Position numbers and translations under genes: made by a program. Below the pieces are notes generated by a model. The model worked only from the letters and a program-made list of their open reading frames with translations. It was not told where the DNA came from and made no database searches. From Ypsolopha sequella (taxonomy: Eukaryota; Arthropoda; Insecta; Lepidoptera; Ypsolophidae): DNA of 64,000 nt. The stretch lies in contig OW203986.1 in assembly GCA_934047225.1 (NCBI GenBank), positions 19,409,221 to 19,473,220 of the forward strand. The letters run 5' to 3'. This document shows, piece by piece, positions 21,700-35,100 of this stretch (positions are counted from its first letter, which is position 1; each line of letters starts with the position of its first letter).

Positions 21700-22690
21700 A
21701 GAGTTCCGTATTCAAAAGGTGCTGATTTGTTTGTCAGGCGCTACCATTTTAGCGCCTTGTTTTTTGTCGACTTGATGTTGCTATGTCATCTTTATTGTTG
21801 GTATTTACCATAATGATTTGGGGTTTCGTACCCATATTATGTGATGGTGTACGGAATCCTTCGTGAGCGAGTCTGAATTGCACTTAGCCGGTTTAATAGC
21901 GACTTAATTACGAAATGTTGATATTTATCTTCTTAAATAGACTAAATGTGTTTTAGGGTTCCTTACCCAAAGCACAAATTATTATAACAAAGGCTCTATC
22001 GTTAGAACGGTTATACATACAAGTTGAAAATTTAGGCAGACTACTTTAAAGTAAAATAAGAAATAATAAAAATTAGGGTTCCTTCCTAAAAAGGTACCGA
22101 ATTGTTTGTCAGGCGCTACCGTTTTATCGCTTTGTTTTTTGTCGCCTTGATGGTGCTATGGCATCTATGTTGTTGCAATTTACTTTTAGGGTTCCATACC
22201 CGTATTGTGTAGGGGTACGGAACCCTTTATGCGGGAGTCGGATTCGCAAACCACCGTTTTTTTAGTGACTTAATTACGAAATGTTGATATTTTCTTCTTA
22301 AATAGACTAATATTGTGAATGTGTGGAACATTATAAACCACCCTTTTTAGGGTGCCTTACCCAAGGAACAGATTATTATAACAAAGGCTCTATCTTTAGA
22401 ACGGTAATACAACAAACAAGTAAAAGTTTAAACTTTGGGCAGTCTGTAGTAAATACTTTAAAGTAAAATAATGAAAATTTGGGTTCCGTACTAAAAATGT
22501 ACCGAATTGTTTGTCAGGCGCTACCGTTTTATCGCTTTGTTTTTTGTCGCCTTAATGTTGCTATGGCATCTTTATTGTTGTTATTTACTTTTAGGGTTCC
22601 GTACCCGTATTGTGTAGGGGTACGGAACTCTTTATGCACTAGTCAGATTCGCACTTTACCGGTTTTATTTTTTAGTTTTCGCACTTTAAC
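21700..22690 (+). repeat. Three tandem ggttccgt modules, copy B
   Basis: Same three-module arrangement as in copy A, with module starts near 21700, 22075 and 22480, and the third again incomplete. The modules differ more from one another than from their counterparts in copy A, so the tandem expansion predates the A/B split. Confidence 0.8.
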
Positions 22691-23187
22691 TTTTCGTTTT
22701 AGGCGTCTTTAATGCAAAGCAGCATACCACCAACGTCATCTAGTGTCATACAAATTTATAGATGCAGCTGGAAACATACATTTTGTATAGACTTTGTATG
22801 GAAATATTAAATTACCAACCGCAAATAACATTTTTATATTTTTTTGTTGCAATGTACACTTAACACTAACCGCATGCAAAATTTCAAGTTTGTAGGCCTG
22901 CTAGAACACCTTTAGACTTTTGATGATGTGTCAGTCAGTCAGTGACAAAATAAGGGAACTTTGACTTGAGATATTTCGTAATCGAATATAGGTACAAAGT
23001 TGTAATTTGGGGTTAGATATAAGATCACTAAGTACTCTTGGTTCCTGAAATTTCAGACTTCTAGCTTCACCCACTACGAAGATACAGGGGGGTTGAAAGT
23101 GCCGTGAGTTGCTTCGAGAAAAGGATGGTACGGCCGTTCCGCGTTTTTTCTGCGAGACTTTGCGGGGGCACTGCCGTGCCCCCAGAT

Positions 23188-25541
23188 CGTGGCGATTTCG
23201 TCACGGGCGTAAAATTAAAAACTTGTTTCAGGAGAAACGTGATTTTGGGAAAACTGTGGACATTTTCAAACATATTTTTGGGTTATTATTGATCTAGATA
23301 ACATTTTAGATGTTTTATTCGTATAAATTTATTTTTATTTTATCTGAAACAAAAGTAAAAAAAGTAAAAATTTTCTTTATTACATAAATCATATAACAAA
23401 TTATCCTTATATAGACTTAAAAACATAAATACAAAGGTGAGTCTTAACTAATAAGGATAGCCGTTGGCATCTATGCTAGTGTGTAGCACTGTACAATAGA
23501 TACCAGCGTCTTCCGACATTCACTTATATTGTAAAACATTCATAGCTCATAAGGATAAAAAATTTGAAAATCTTAGGAACTAAACAAATTAAAAAGAGAG
23601 AATTGCCTATTTAAGTAGTTAATATAACAATGGAAGTGGTAATAAAATTAATAAGGTTGGGTTAGAATTTGGGGAGAATTCATTTACTGGAATTTAGGAA
23701 GTAGGTATGTGAATAATATGCTTAACTATGTGACGGATTTAAGCAAATCTTCCGTGTCTTTGTAAGTCATATCAAGAAGCCACTTTGAAATAATGGATTT
23801 GCAGAGATGAAGTTTTCTTGGGTAGATATTGAGAACATTCTATTATAAAGGTGACAGCTGATACATATATAATGTCGGGAGGAAAGTGCAAGTCTGTGTG
23901 AAGGTATTCGACAAACGAGGTCATTGCGTCGTGTTTCTTCAAAGAACTTAAATATAAAATAACATTCAGTTACACTTTTGGTAAAAACGTTAAATATACG
24001 TATTTTAGGGGCTATACTCAAATTTCACGATTTTTGCGCGTGATGACGCCTCTTAACGTGGCTTAAGAGACTCACAGAACGAACAAAAATACGCCCTTAC
24101 CACACATTTAATAATCAACACATTTATATAAAGTATGAAACTTATGAAAGTATGAACTTTATGAAAAAAACGCGACATTTGATTCCTTTTTTTGGCGCAA
24201 ATTAATTTGTAAAATTGGTAATATCCACTGTTTCAAGGAAAAAGATTATCAAGTTAGCAGCCTGTGTATAAAGAGAGAATTTGTTATCATTGAGTACTGT
24301 TAGTGGATTTCATATGTCGATAAACATAGATACAAGAATGTACGTTATATACATAGAGATTTCCTATTGTTGCAATTGTCAGAACATAGTGAATAAACCA
24401 TCGGTTTTCAACATCGCTGCAGACAGCTCCAACGCGAATTTTGCTTTATTTATGACAACACTGATGTATTAAACCAATTCATCTCCTCAAAACTCTGTTG
24501 TGTTTGTGATTCCTCTCAAATTTCACTTTTAACAACCTTTATTCATGCAAATACGAGATTCGGCAAAAATAAATAATCAAATATGTAAACTTTGTAACGG
24601 TTGCCATAAACAGAATAAAATTATGACAAAATAAACCAATTCAAACCAGTTTAGTAAAAGCTAATGAGCAATCCAAATGCATTTAAATTAAAACGCACTA
24701 GATAATTAGTGAAAATCAAACATACACATTGACATTAATTATCACAAAATGGCAAACAATCGTTTAATTAAGTAGTGGCGTGGAAACCATGGAATTAAGC
24801 GGCAAGTCCCGTGGCGGACCTACCGGGCCTGTGTGCACTTTCAGGTTAAATTACTGTAACAGTAACGGCCTCTACATACTTTATATTTGGACCCAAAAAT
24901 AATTCCAAAATAATTTACGTCTGGCAAATATTAAATAATGTGCTTTTCGCTACCGACTTCGGTAAAGTTAACTTTGCCATTAGTAAACGGCTTGTTAAAC
25001 AAAAAATATCACTGCCTAGCAGTGGCGTGCATAGAAATTTTTGCTGGAAATTGGACGCCACTGCTGCCCAGTACCCGTAAACGCAGCAGAATATTTTTTT
25101 CTTAAAACCTTACTTAGGGAACTCCAAGCTGAAGAATGCATTCACAGTCACAATGATACTCAATATTTTAAAGACAGATAGTGTTTAAATATTTTTAAAA
25201 AATCACCTGGTGTCATCTATGTTTTATTGGTTCTTTAACCTCAAAGCAGATATGAAGTTTCATCCCACTTCTTGAAGTACCCCTAAATAATGCTTAAGTT
25301 ACTTTTTCCTTTCCTTATAAGTCTGTATCTACGATAAAAATAATGCGTAATACTTTTTTTATTACCTGGTCATTTCAAACGGACCCTATTATGGGGTCCA
25401 GTAAGCAGTGCTCCAAACGAAAACCGTAGATAGCTGAGACTATGCCCTGTCAGAATAACCCAACATAGACATAATGAATGTCGTATGGTTTTCGAGATTT
25501 TTGAACTTTTATGAAATTTCTAGTATTTGCTACACTTGAAT
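23188..25541. other. Intergenic DNA, no gene supported
   Basis: AT-rich. The stretch at about 23370-23530 resembles the 3' end of a retroelement on the minus strand but has no partner here. A minus-strand open stretch at about 23767-24021 reads like a decayed coding segment, with no recognisable motif. A small hairpin (agcagtggcgt / acgccactgct) lies at 25018-25066; cagtggcg is a common start of hAT-type MITEs. Confidence 0.4.
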
Positions 25542-26782
25542 GAATGAATTGACACTTTATTGTACACAAAAGACATAAAAAAACAGAGTATTAAAAACAT
25601 ACTCGTAGTTTTGTACAAAGGTGGCCTTGTCACTTAAAGCGATTTCTTCCAGTCAACCTTTGGGTGGTGAAGAAATTGTCACTAGAAAAGTAAAAAAGGG
25701 AGATAAGACGTAATAGATAGAGTAAATTAAATGAAAATCAATAAAGTGTAAATAAAAATAACCTACCAAATTAAACTTAATTTTAATACATGCCATAGAC
25801 GTACATAAACCAATATAAAATAATATATTAATAAATACATCTATAATATAAATATTTAAATATCAATAGAATAAGGGTAAATAAGTGACGAGACTACCAA
25901 CCTAACGAAACTTCATAGTGAGATCTGGCATTCCTCTTAAATATCGCCAAAAAGACGACATACGAATCTCATTCCAAAGACGCACAGCCTTAACCGCAAA
26001 AGAATTCCAATGTGCAGTAGAAGTGTGCTTAGAGATACTAAGCAAGTGACTTTCCCTGCAGCGTAAAGAATTGACGTAATTAAATTTGACGCGAACATAT
26101 TCAGGAGCAGAGGAATCGTTTAAAACGTTATATAGGAGACTTAATATGTATTCCTCCGAAGGTGAATTGAGAGCCACCTGAAACGAGCACGAAATTCTGA
26201 GACATAATCATACTTGCCCAATCCGTAGATAAAGCGAATGCACACATTTCGGAGACGCTCGAGTTTGCTCAGTTGCTCCTGTGTTATGTCAAGATAGCTT
26301 ACATCAGCGTAATCAAGAATTGGAAGCAGAAGAGACTGTGCCAGCATAATTATAGTTTGTAATGAAAGAAAGAACTGTAGACATTTGAGCGGGTGGTAAG
26401 CCCCAAACATTTTTTTACCAATGGCTCCGATTTGAGGAATCCATGACAATGTGTTATTTTTTACTCTGTTAACAAATGGGGGATAATATTATTGATTGTC
26501 ATACTCAATTTTTGGAGCAGCACTCAGATTCAATTTTGCCAACATTCTAGACGTACCAAAGATAATAGCCTGAGATTTGTTTGGATTTAGCACCAAGCCA
26601 AAGGATTTAGTCCATTCAGATATGATATTTAGGTTTGCAATTAATTAAGTCGATGGCATCGATATTTCATCGAGTTCAGTTCTTGTATAAAGCTGTAGAT
26701 CATTTGCATAAAGGTGATAGAGAGAAGAAAGATGACTTGCCAGGATATTTATAAAAAGGGAGAAAAGTAAAGGAGTTATTCT
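25542..26782 (-). mobile_element. 5'-truncated, decayed LINE (Jockey/CR1-like)
   Basis: Read on the minus strand, the right end enters inside the reverse transcriptase at a TPLLFSLFIN block. It continues through YANDLQLY, where the catalytic YADD has D changed to N, and a GLVLNPNKSQ block. It then runs into C-terminal frames 26449-26141 and 26177-25902, which carry LPILDYADV and LWNEI-type blocks. These frames are offset, so at least one frameshift has occurred. The left end has the (TTCA)n-type tail typical of insect LINEs. A dead-on-arrival copy; precise clade uncertain. Confidence 0.85.
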
Positions 26783-28612
26783 TTTTTAAATTTCATTTTT
26801 GTAAAATTAAATAAAATTTCACTCTTTTTATTCTTGCTTAGTTTCGTTAGATTCGCAACGCACTTTGTTCTGTCAAACTGATAGACAGATCGAACGTGGT
26901 AGTTCCGACTCTCTCTTGCATTGTGAACACACTGCGGGTAGGTTGATTTGGTCCGCGACAAGTTAGTGTCGGGGCATATATAGGCATTGAGCCCTATTGT
27001 ATACCTCTTTTGTTCCTGTAAAGTGGCCGCTTGGGTTGACCAGACGGTGATAAAACTATTGTGTGAAATAAAGTATTATAAAATGAATCGCCGAGTTTTG
27101 TGCCCTGGAGTGCGACCACGTTTTGTATACGGCATTGGTTCTTGCTGGACACCATTTTCCCTGTCCCCCTTGAATACTTTCCTTGTACTTACCAGCCAAG
27201 CAGTTGACTCCAGGAAACCCGGTATGTACTGAACAATTCTTATATATATTTTTAATACGTTTTTCAGGAAAACAATTTAAAATAAAAAAATTTGACCTTT
27301 AATTTTTTTCAAGGTCTGTGGTACAAAAAAGATTTATGTATCGGACCCTTGTCCATCAAATTAAAATTTAATGATTAATGCGAATTAAAAAACTAAAAAA
27401 TGGAGTTTGTACTGCAACTTTTGAGCGAAGAAGTAATTTTAAAAGTGAAACTGGTTCAAATCCGAGGTCCCAACAGGTCTGCCCCCCTGCGACTCGCGTG
27501 TCCGCTGACCTGCCAAATTGTCAATGAATATCCAATATCAATCGACGGCGCGGCGGCGCGGCGCGGCCTGCTGAGATCAGCCGCTAATTTAAATTATTGT
27601 TAACATTAACAGCGGATTGTTCACTTTTTCGTATATTAACATTAACATTAACATACGCTGTATACCCAATGCTAAAATTAGTAATTCCGTAACAATGTTA
27701 TAGAATCCTGAACTAAATTTCAGTTTTCAATGATTCCAGTTTAATTTCTTGCCCGCAACCTTTGGAACAAGCATTATTGAGATGCTTTAAGAATTCATGG
27801 GCATGGTTAGTATTTGTATAACTGGTAACTTTTTTCTAAAAGCAGGTAAAATCCGTATTTGTGCCATGAATACGGTTTACCATTCATGAATAATCATCAG
27901 TGGGAAAGTGGACTTCATTTACACACGTTAAACAAACAGCAATTTTAAATCACATTCTTCTCATACCATAAAATCTCCAATCGTACACAACGGTGAGGTA
28001 TCGAGATCGAATCGTATCGAATGGCACTCCCGATAGACCAGACTTAATCATAAGAACGGCCCGCGAAAATCGCTCCGACCGAAACGAGGCCCCCGGGACC
28101 AAAGATCTGAGAGCTTTGTCGTCGCAGCTTACTGTTGTGCTTGGGTTGAGATACGCTACATTTTCTTTTTGTTAAATTGTTCAAGTGAATGCATTTATTT
28201 ATTTATTCACTTTATTATTTCTGTCTCTTGAGGCCTTACAGTGCCCTTTGCTATATTGTCTATTCAATTTTGACCAAGTAGGAGTTTAGATATTAGTTTC
28301 ACTGATATTATCGGCATCAGAATTTTGCATCCAAATGTAGATTTTCGATCGATTTCAATTTTTCTTTTCGTATCACCTAGATTCTACTTAGTCTATACAT
28401 TTTTGTGTGTTGATACTAGATTGGTAATTCACAACAACAAAAAAATCAAAGGATGCAATAAGAAAAAACATCACCCACAAGCAATTGAACAAAGATTAAT
28501 GTGCAATCTGCGTCAAGGATAAACAACATTTTTGTTTTGATTCACAAACATAACATCTCTCTGCACAGTTTTAAACTAAAAACCGCCACAAACTTGCCAG
28601 GATTACAACAGA
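26783..28612. other. Intergenic DNA with a possible LTR- or promoter-like patch
   Basis: About 26930-27230 contains catatatagg, a TATA-like motif, about 25 nt before an open start region. Downstream are tgtgaaataaag and a GGTATGT that could be a splice donor. It may be an orphan LTR or first exon, but no partner repeat exists in the window. A GC-rich cggcg run lies at about 27544-27570 and another GC-richer patch at about 28015-28110. Confidence 0.3.
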
Positions 28613-28936
28613 CTTAAGAGCGGTTTTGCAGCCGGATTGTGAAAAACGCGCCTTTCTCTAATTAATCGAAACAGAACATTTTATTTCAAAATTCACTCAA
28701 AAGTTATTCAACAAAACCTTATTACCTTATACTGTGTATTTTCAAAATCTTTTCATTCTAACATTTTTAAATTATAATTTACAGAAGCCAATGGAAACTT
28801 TGCGATGGCAGCATAAACAATATAAGTGATGAGGTTTTGTTGAATAACTACTGGGTGAATTTTGAATTTAGGTGTTCTGTTTCGATTAATAGAGAAAGGC
28901 GGGTTTTCACAATCTGGCTGCGAAACCGCTCTTAAG
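28613..28936. mobile_element. MITE with about 107-bp terminal inverted repeats
   Basis: The arms 28613-28720 and 28831-28936 are inverted repeats with scattered mismatches and indels; both ends read cttaagagcggttt inward. Weaker pairing extends toward the middle. TTAA just inside both ends could be the target duplication, pointing to the piggyBac-type superfamily, but that is inference. No coding capacity. Confidence 0.85.
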
Positions 28937-30627
28937 GATGAACAGAGTGACAAAACAATCCATGTTTCTCTCTTTTTCGACTTAAGAAAAAAAAATTACG
29001 TTTTCAGAAAGTATTTGTGTTACCGCAGCTTTGCTTTTTCGATTACTTGGTAGATTCATTTTATAGAAAAATATATCTATCACGATTAAGGTTTCATTCT
29101 TCTTACATTAAAATGTTGAAATTCAAAACAAAATAATTATCAAAATATTTCAAAATTGAAACCTGTGAGAATTTATAATTGAAAACTTTTGTAAAAAAAT
29201 ATGGTAAGTACTGCTTTTAAAACCACGTTGTTTAAAAAATACAGTTTCACAACGTACTTGAGTTACCGCTAGTGTTTCTTGAACATTTACTGTTACCTAG
29301 ATATTGTTCCATTCATTTTTTCATGTTCAGAAGTAAATATATTATAGCAAATATATTTTCCCAAAGTAAATATATCTTTGAAAAATAGTGTTATTGTGTT
29401 CAGGTAATAAGACCAAAAAACACAAAGTTAGCAAAAAATTATCCCTGCTTACATAGAAAAGTAAAAGATTTTTGGTATTATGATACCTAAAACTACTTGA
29501 TGAATCGACATGAAATTTTAGCCATTTTATAGAGTATCTTCCTAGGTCTTAGATTAACAATTCCTGACATTCAGCTATTTTCTGTTAGTAAATTGTTATA
29601 TACATTGTGTAACCGCCGTCGTGTAACCGTTACGTGATCATTAAACTGGATAGTTGGTGCTGGTATATTGTTAATTCCTTCCACGGGGGTTGATATGGGT
29701 CTCTACTACTACTATAATCCCAGAGCATCAAGTAGTTCAATAAAAGGATTAGGACAAATATACGTACTATAAAATTATTGCTGCCAAAATATTGATTGAT
29801 TTGATACACTACACAAAAACGAATCCATTGCGGGCGAAGCCGCGGGCAAATGCAAGTTTATAATATAAGTGTAAAAAAACTAAAAGTGACAATCTGAACG
29901 TGAGGTATTCCTTTTAATATTAAGATACCATCTAGAGAATAAGTAAAGCTAGATGAATATATTATGAAAACTTTCTTAAGACACCATTTATACAACACGT
30001 AGGTACCTTAATTGAAAATTAATAAATAATTGTTCGTCAAAATCAAACTTTTTTTTGTGTTAAATCAACCCCTGCTTTGGTACCGGTAAGTAATCCTTCT
30101 CCATCAATCCATCCATCAGCCTGGTTCATCCACTGGCGGACATTTCCAAGATTTCACCACTCTTGGTGATTCTCCTGGAAGAAATGCCCGTACTCACACA
30201 CGCTAAAGCTGGTTGGTTGATCTTCACCGCAATTAATTGATATTTTAACTGGCGCTCAAGTGAGTAGTCTCAAGGATCTACATCTCCAGTTGAAGCTGAT
30301 GCGAGGAAATTGAACACTAAAGCCTTTTCAGACTAAGCTGGCTAAAATTTACAGTAAAAATATAAATAATAATGAGTATTCCATTATTTAATTCAATTAT
30401 TCGATTCAGTTTTGTGGAATGTTGCTTAAAATTTAACTATTGAATCATAACCTAAAGGTCAAACTATCAAATGGATATTGCGTGTTCTTCAATAGCAAAT
30501 ACCTACTTAATATAACTTCGTGTTCTCTTCATAAGGCCTTAATTTTTATAATGATAGTTTCCGCTATTAATATTCATGATTTCACCTCCCAGCATGTTGT
30601 ATTTTAACATTGTAATTAATATTTAAC
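28937..30627. other. Intergenic DNA left of the BEL array
   Basis: AT-rich with no supportable frame. A gcgggcgaagccgcgggc motif at about 29830-29848 is a phrase often seen at the edges of lepidopteran repeats. The boundary to the array is at 30628, where sequence shared with 36248, 41866, 47482 and 53100 begins. Confidence 0.45.
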
Positions 30628-31610
30628 TAATTATGATCATTTACACCGCAGTTGAAAATTCTACTTTTCAAACGACAAAAAAAGAACTCTTACAAAAGAT
30701 ATGTTCATTCAAAAAGGTTCAGTTTAGTAAAGATAAAATACTTTTTTCTATGTTTATGGTTACAACAACGTTTTCAAGAAGAATATTTGCGTGTAAAATA
30801 TATGTATTTTTTTTTTATCTTCGTTCTAGTTAGGGCGATTGTTTTAAACTATTTTACGTAAATAAAAAAACCTTTAATATTAAATACGATATAGTATATA
30901 TATGTATATATATATACTTATAAAAAAGTCACTTTTTCCTTATTGTTAATAATATATAGAATGACAAATCAAAAAAAGATTGTGCAGAAATAGTACATTG
31001 TTCACCGAGGGAAGAAAGGGGAAGATTACCAACGAGGGTTTCGCCTCGGGCCTCAATACACACGGGTTGGGAATCGCACTTTCTCCCGAGTGATACATAG
31101 TGCTTTATACTACACCTGCGAGGAAATAGTATAATTTTACTTTTAATAAAACAATAAACAATAAAAGAAACCGACTGACTCGCGTGCGATTGTCACTTTT
31201 CATTTCCTTCTTATTTTTTTATTATGTACAGGAAAAGCAAGTGGCCAGTATCATTTTTCGAGTTTTATGTACGAGTTCGCAAAATAATACTGGCCACTTG
31301 GCCACTTCTTTATGTTATTTAAAAAAAAAAAACAGCACGTTAACAATGGATTTGCATATACTTTTTCTGCCCGCTCAAGCACGTTAACAATGAATTTTCA
31401 TACACTTTTTCCGCCCGCATATTTGTATGACAGTAATGACGTATTTTCTGCATCGTTTGCAAAAAAGTAAGAAGGTACTTTCCGAGCAGGTGTAGTATAA
31501 AGACATTTTCCATTGCCATTTAGCTAGACGATTGACTTACCAGTAAAGGACGTTCGATTTTCAAATTTTGTAAATCTAATTAACATCACACATTTAGAGT
31601 TAAATGCGAC
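30628..31610. repeat. Host flank, unit 1 (ancestral left flank of the insertion)
   Basis: This is the original genomic DNA next to the 3' LTR, ending in the target duplication gcgac (31606-31610). It holds a MITE-like repeat (31103-31502) and an AT-rich tatatatgtatatatata run near 30895. On the minus strand the first bases give ATGATCATAATT, which supplies the start codon of the chimeric ORFs in units 1-4. Confidence 0.9.
31103..31502. mobile_element. MITE-like element inside the host flank (unit 1 copy)
   Basis: Perfect 17-bp terminal inverted repeats: ctttatactacacctgc at 31103-31119 and its mirror at 31486-31502, with weaker pairing beyond. Internally there is a 13-bp inverted repeat (aagtggccagtat and mirror, about 31250-31310) and a roughly 44-bp direct repeat starting cacgttaacaatg at 31336 and 31380. 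No clear target duplication. It was in place before the BEL insertion and was then copied with the array. Confidence 0.7.
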
Positions 31611-32042
31611 TGAAGGGGTTTCCCAGACTGGTCTGTTCGTCCCTTCGTGATTGTTGCTTGATGTTAAAGCCGCTGGTAGCCGATGCGAGCGTATGTCGTA
31701 CCTGAGCCTTATTTTTGTGTTGGAATATAAATAAATAAATAAAAGAGTCCCTACACTCACCCCGTGCCGCACCGCCGATCACAAAATGGTCCACAGCTAT
31801 TAATTTTACTTGAATTTGTTATTTCCGTATACTCCGGGCCGCCCGATTCCTTTTTAGGTTTTTTCCATTGTGTTATGTCAAATCATTGACATAAAAATGC
31901 ATAGACACGCCGCCCCAAACCAAAGAGTAAATATACCTAAATAAATACTCTAATACAATAAATGTTGTGTCATGTACATGTACCGCGAAAAGAACTAAAA
32001 ATAAATAAAGCCTTAGAGCTTTCAAGGCAACAAAACTAAACA
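31611..32042 (-). repeat. 3' LTR, unit 1
   Basis: On the plus strand it runs from tgaaggggtttcc to aactaaaca, so on the element strand it is TG...CA. The bases next to it at 32043-32055 give, on the minus strand, a purine tract rich in G (gggcgggggaa), the expected primer for plus-strand synthesis. It carries a perfect split palindrome, atgtcaa / ttgacat, near 31876-31893. Confidence 0.95.
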
Positions 32043-32144
32043 TTCCCCCGCCCGAGAAAGGCTAAAGCCTTTATCAACCAAAAAAAAAACAATACTAAGT
32101 CAAAAAAAAATAAGATTGTGGTGAAAATAAACCATAAATGAGAA

Positions 32145-35100
32145 CTATTCCAGAGGTAATCTACAAATTTTCACCACTGGCCGCAAAAGTGTCCCTGAAG
32201 AAGTTCTCAATTTTACAATCCGAACTACACCATCTTTTCCGGGAAGTAACTCAATAATCCTACCTCTCCTATACTTCAGGGATGGTAGGTTTTCATCCTT
32301 AATCAATACGAGATCATTGATCTTAGGAGGATCCGTAGAATTTAACCATTTGTTACGCATTTGAAGAGAATGGAGATACCGATCACTCCATTGTTTCCAA
32401 AAACGTTGAGATAGTGCCTGCACTAACCTAAACCGATTTAGCCGCCCATCAGGCACATTCGATAAATCATATTCCGGAACCGATAACAAAGGTCTACCCA
32501 CCAAAAAATGTGCTGGTGTTAAGACTTCAAAATCCTGTGGATCTTGCGTCAATGGACACAAGGGCCTAGAATTTAATACCGCCTCAATTCTAATAAAAAC
32601 CGTCGTAAGCTCTTCGAAAGTCAGAACTTGTTCTCCGATAACGCGCTTCAATAAACTCTTAGCAGATTTAACAGCTGCCTCAAATAATCCACCAAAATGT
32701 GGCGCCGCAGGAGCATTGAAGAGCCAGGAAATTCCCTGTTTAGAAGCCGCATTATTGAGAACTTCCTGGGTGTCACGTTTTGCGAGATATTTTTGCACTT
32801 CCGTCAGGTGTGCGCTAGTACCTATATAATTTGAACCACAATCCGACCGTATAACTTGTGGCAAATTACGCCGAGATGTGAAACGATTCAAAGCCGCAAG
32901 AAACGCTTCCGTTGATAAGTCACTGACGACCTCTAAATGAACCGCTTTTGTTGTAGAGCATATAAAAACGCACAAATATGCTTTAAGAATTTTAGCATTC
33001 CGAAGCCGAGATGATTTAATTGAAAATGGTCCTGCAAAATCCGTTTGCACCGTATGAAAGACTCCGATCGCATTAACCCGATCACCAGGTAACGCAGACA
33101 TAATAGGTTCCGTTGGTTTTGCTTTAGTCTTAAAACAAAATATACATTTAAAAATGCGACTGCGTATCGCTTGCTTTCCCGAAATGATCCAAAATTGTTT
33201 TTGTAGAATAGCTAATAAAGCTGTAGCCCCGACATGACAATGAATTTTATGATAATGATCTATGACCAATTTTGTAAATGGATGAGCCTTAGGTAGAAGC
33301 AAAGGATGTTTCCCCGAAAATGATAAGGCCGAATGCTCAAGTCTACCTCCAACACGTAATAAACCATCACCATCAATAAATGGTAAAAGTCTCCGCAACC
33401 GCAAAGAGCACTGTTTATCCCGATTTAAACTCTTAATATCCAATCCGAATTCTTCTGCTTGTGCCATTTTAACCAATCGATCCATAGCCCCCTTGCGTTC
33501 TGTAACCGACAGAACACCATCAATCCTCTTATCAGGATTTTTGGAATTATGGATAAATCTCAAGCAATAACCAACAACCGAGATCAGCATAGTCAGTGAT
33601 CCGAACCGTAGAAATAAGGGATTAGATTCCGTTGTTTTTACAAATGCAACTGACTGCTGCAACTTTGGTTTAACAGATTTCCGAAACCCAGGCAATTCCT
33701 TATTCACTCTTTCCACTATATTCTTGGGCCATGTATCCGGTTGACCTTTGAGCCATGGTGGTCCCCACCATAAAGAGTGATCGAGCAATTCCAACGCCCG
33801 ACAACCTCGACTAGCCACATCCGCAGGGTTCATTTCGGATGGTACGTGTCGCCATGTCAATTCAAAACCGCAATTATTTATTTGCAAGACCCTGTTTCCT
33901 TCAAACGTTTGCAAAAGGTGTGGAGGCGTTCGAAGCCAAGAAAGAACAATAGTGCTATCCGACCAACATACAATGTCCTCAATTGTTACAACTGCCTTAA
34001 TGGCATCCGCCACATATTTTACGAGCCGCGTAAGTAAAACCGCACCCGACAATTCCAATTTTGGGATTGTATGTTTATTACGAACTGGTGCTACTCGCGA
34101 TTTAGCCATCAGCAAGGAAACCTTAACACCGTTCTTATCATCTACAGTCCTGAGATATACTGCTGCGCTGTAGCCAAGTTCAGACGCATCCGAGAACCCG
34201 TGAAGTGAAACAGACTTACTTTCTCCTAAAGCAAATCGTTCAAGTCTTATCTTCTCAATCAGAGGTAAGTCCTTCACAATACCGCGCCATTCACAAACCA
34301 CATCATCCGGTGGTGTTTCATCCCAAGACTGATTTAATAACCATAAGCGTTGCATAAGAACCTTTCCTTGGAATATCACTGGGGATATCCAACCTAAAGG
34401 GTCAAAAGTTTGAGCTAAAGCCGACAAAATTATCCGTTTTGAGCATTTTTCCTCATTTTTAAGTTTTGTATGATAGGAAAAGCAATCATGATTGGGATCC
34501 CACTGAACTCCCAATATTTTAAAAAAGCCAGGTCCGTCTGTATTGTCAAATGTTTTGGGCTTCTCCAAATCCTCTTGAGGTATATCCCCTAATAACTGAT
34601 CACTGTTTGAGACCCACTTACTCAACTCAAATCCACCTGAGCGAAGTAAGTCCGTCAGGTCCCTCTTCAGTTTTTTGGCTTCCTCTTCAGAGTCCGCCCC
34701 GCCAAGAATATCATCCATATACACCGAAGAGCGTAACAGGTCAGCTGCGTCTGGATAGTGATCCGCACCATCGTCTGCTAACTGCCTTAGCGTCCGTATC
34801 GCCAAATAAGGACTGGACTTCATCCCGTAAGTCACAGTATTTAATTTGTACAATTGGAGGGGATCTTCCGGTGACTCCCGCCAAAAGACAAGTTGAAATT
34901 TCCGATCATCTTCATGAACCACTATTTGCCGAAACATCATTTTGATGTCAGTAGTGAAGACGTACTGAAACATCCTGAACTTGCAGATGATTTCCATGAT
35001 ATCCCGCTGCAGTTTAGGGCCTGCATGAACACAGTCATTAAGACTTGCTCCAGAAATGGTATTACAACTTGCGTCGAATACAACCCTGATTTTATCCGTG

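Larger units (their letters stand above)
20367..23187. mobile_element. OTU-protease repeat element, copy B
   Basis: Aligns with 15196-18097 in the same orientation with scattered substitutions, one 76-bp deletion near 21335 and small indels. It starts at attgcaaagtcacc without the inverted left arm of copy A, and ends at agat after the same GC hairpin (23164-23183). No target duplication is evident. It also preserves the uninterrupted gypsy target sequence near 20425. The high similarity to copy A suggests recent transposition or local duplication. Confidence 0.8.

Noticed and set aside
23767..24021. Minus-strand 84-codon frame
   Set aside because: Reads somewhat like decayed coding sequence, but two frames look equally protein-like and both stop soon; no motif can be named.
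26930..27240. Orphan LTR or first exon with TATA-like catatatagg
   Set aside because: No second LTR, target duplication or downstream exon can be found in the window, so it is left as a remark only.
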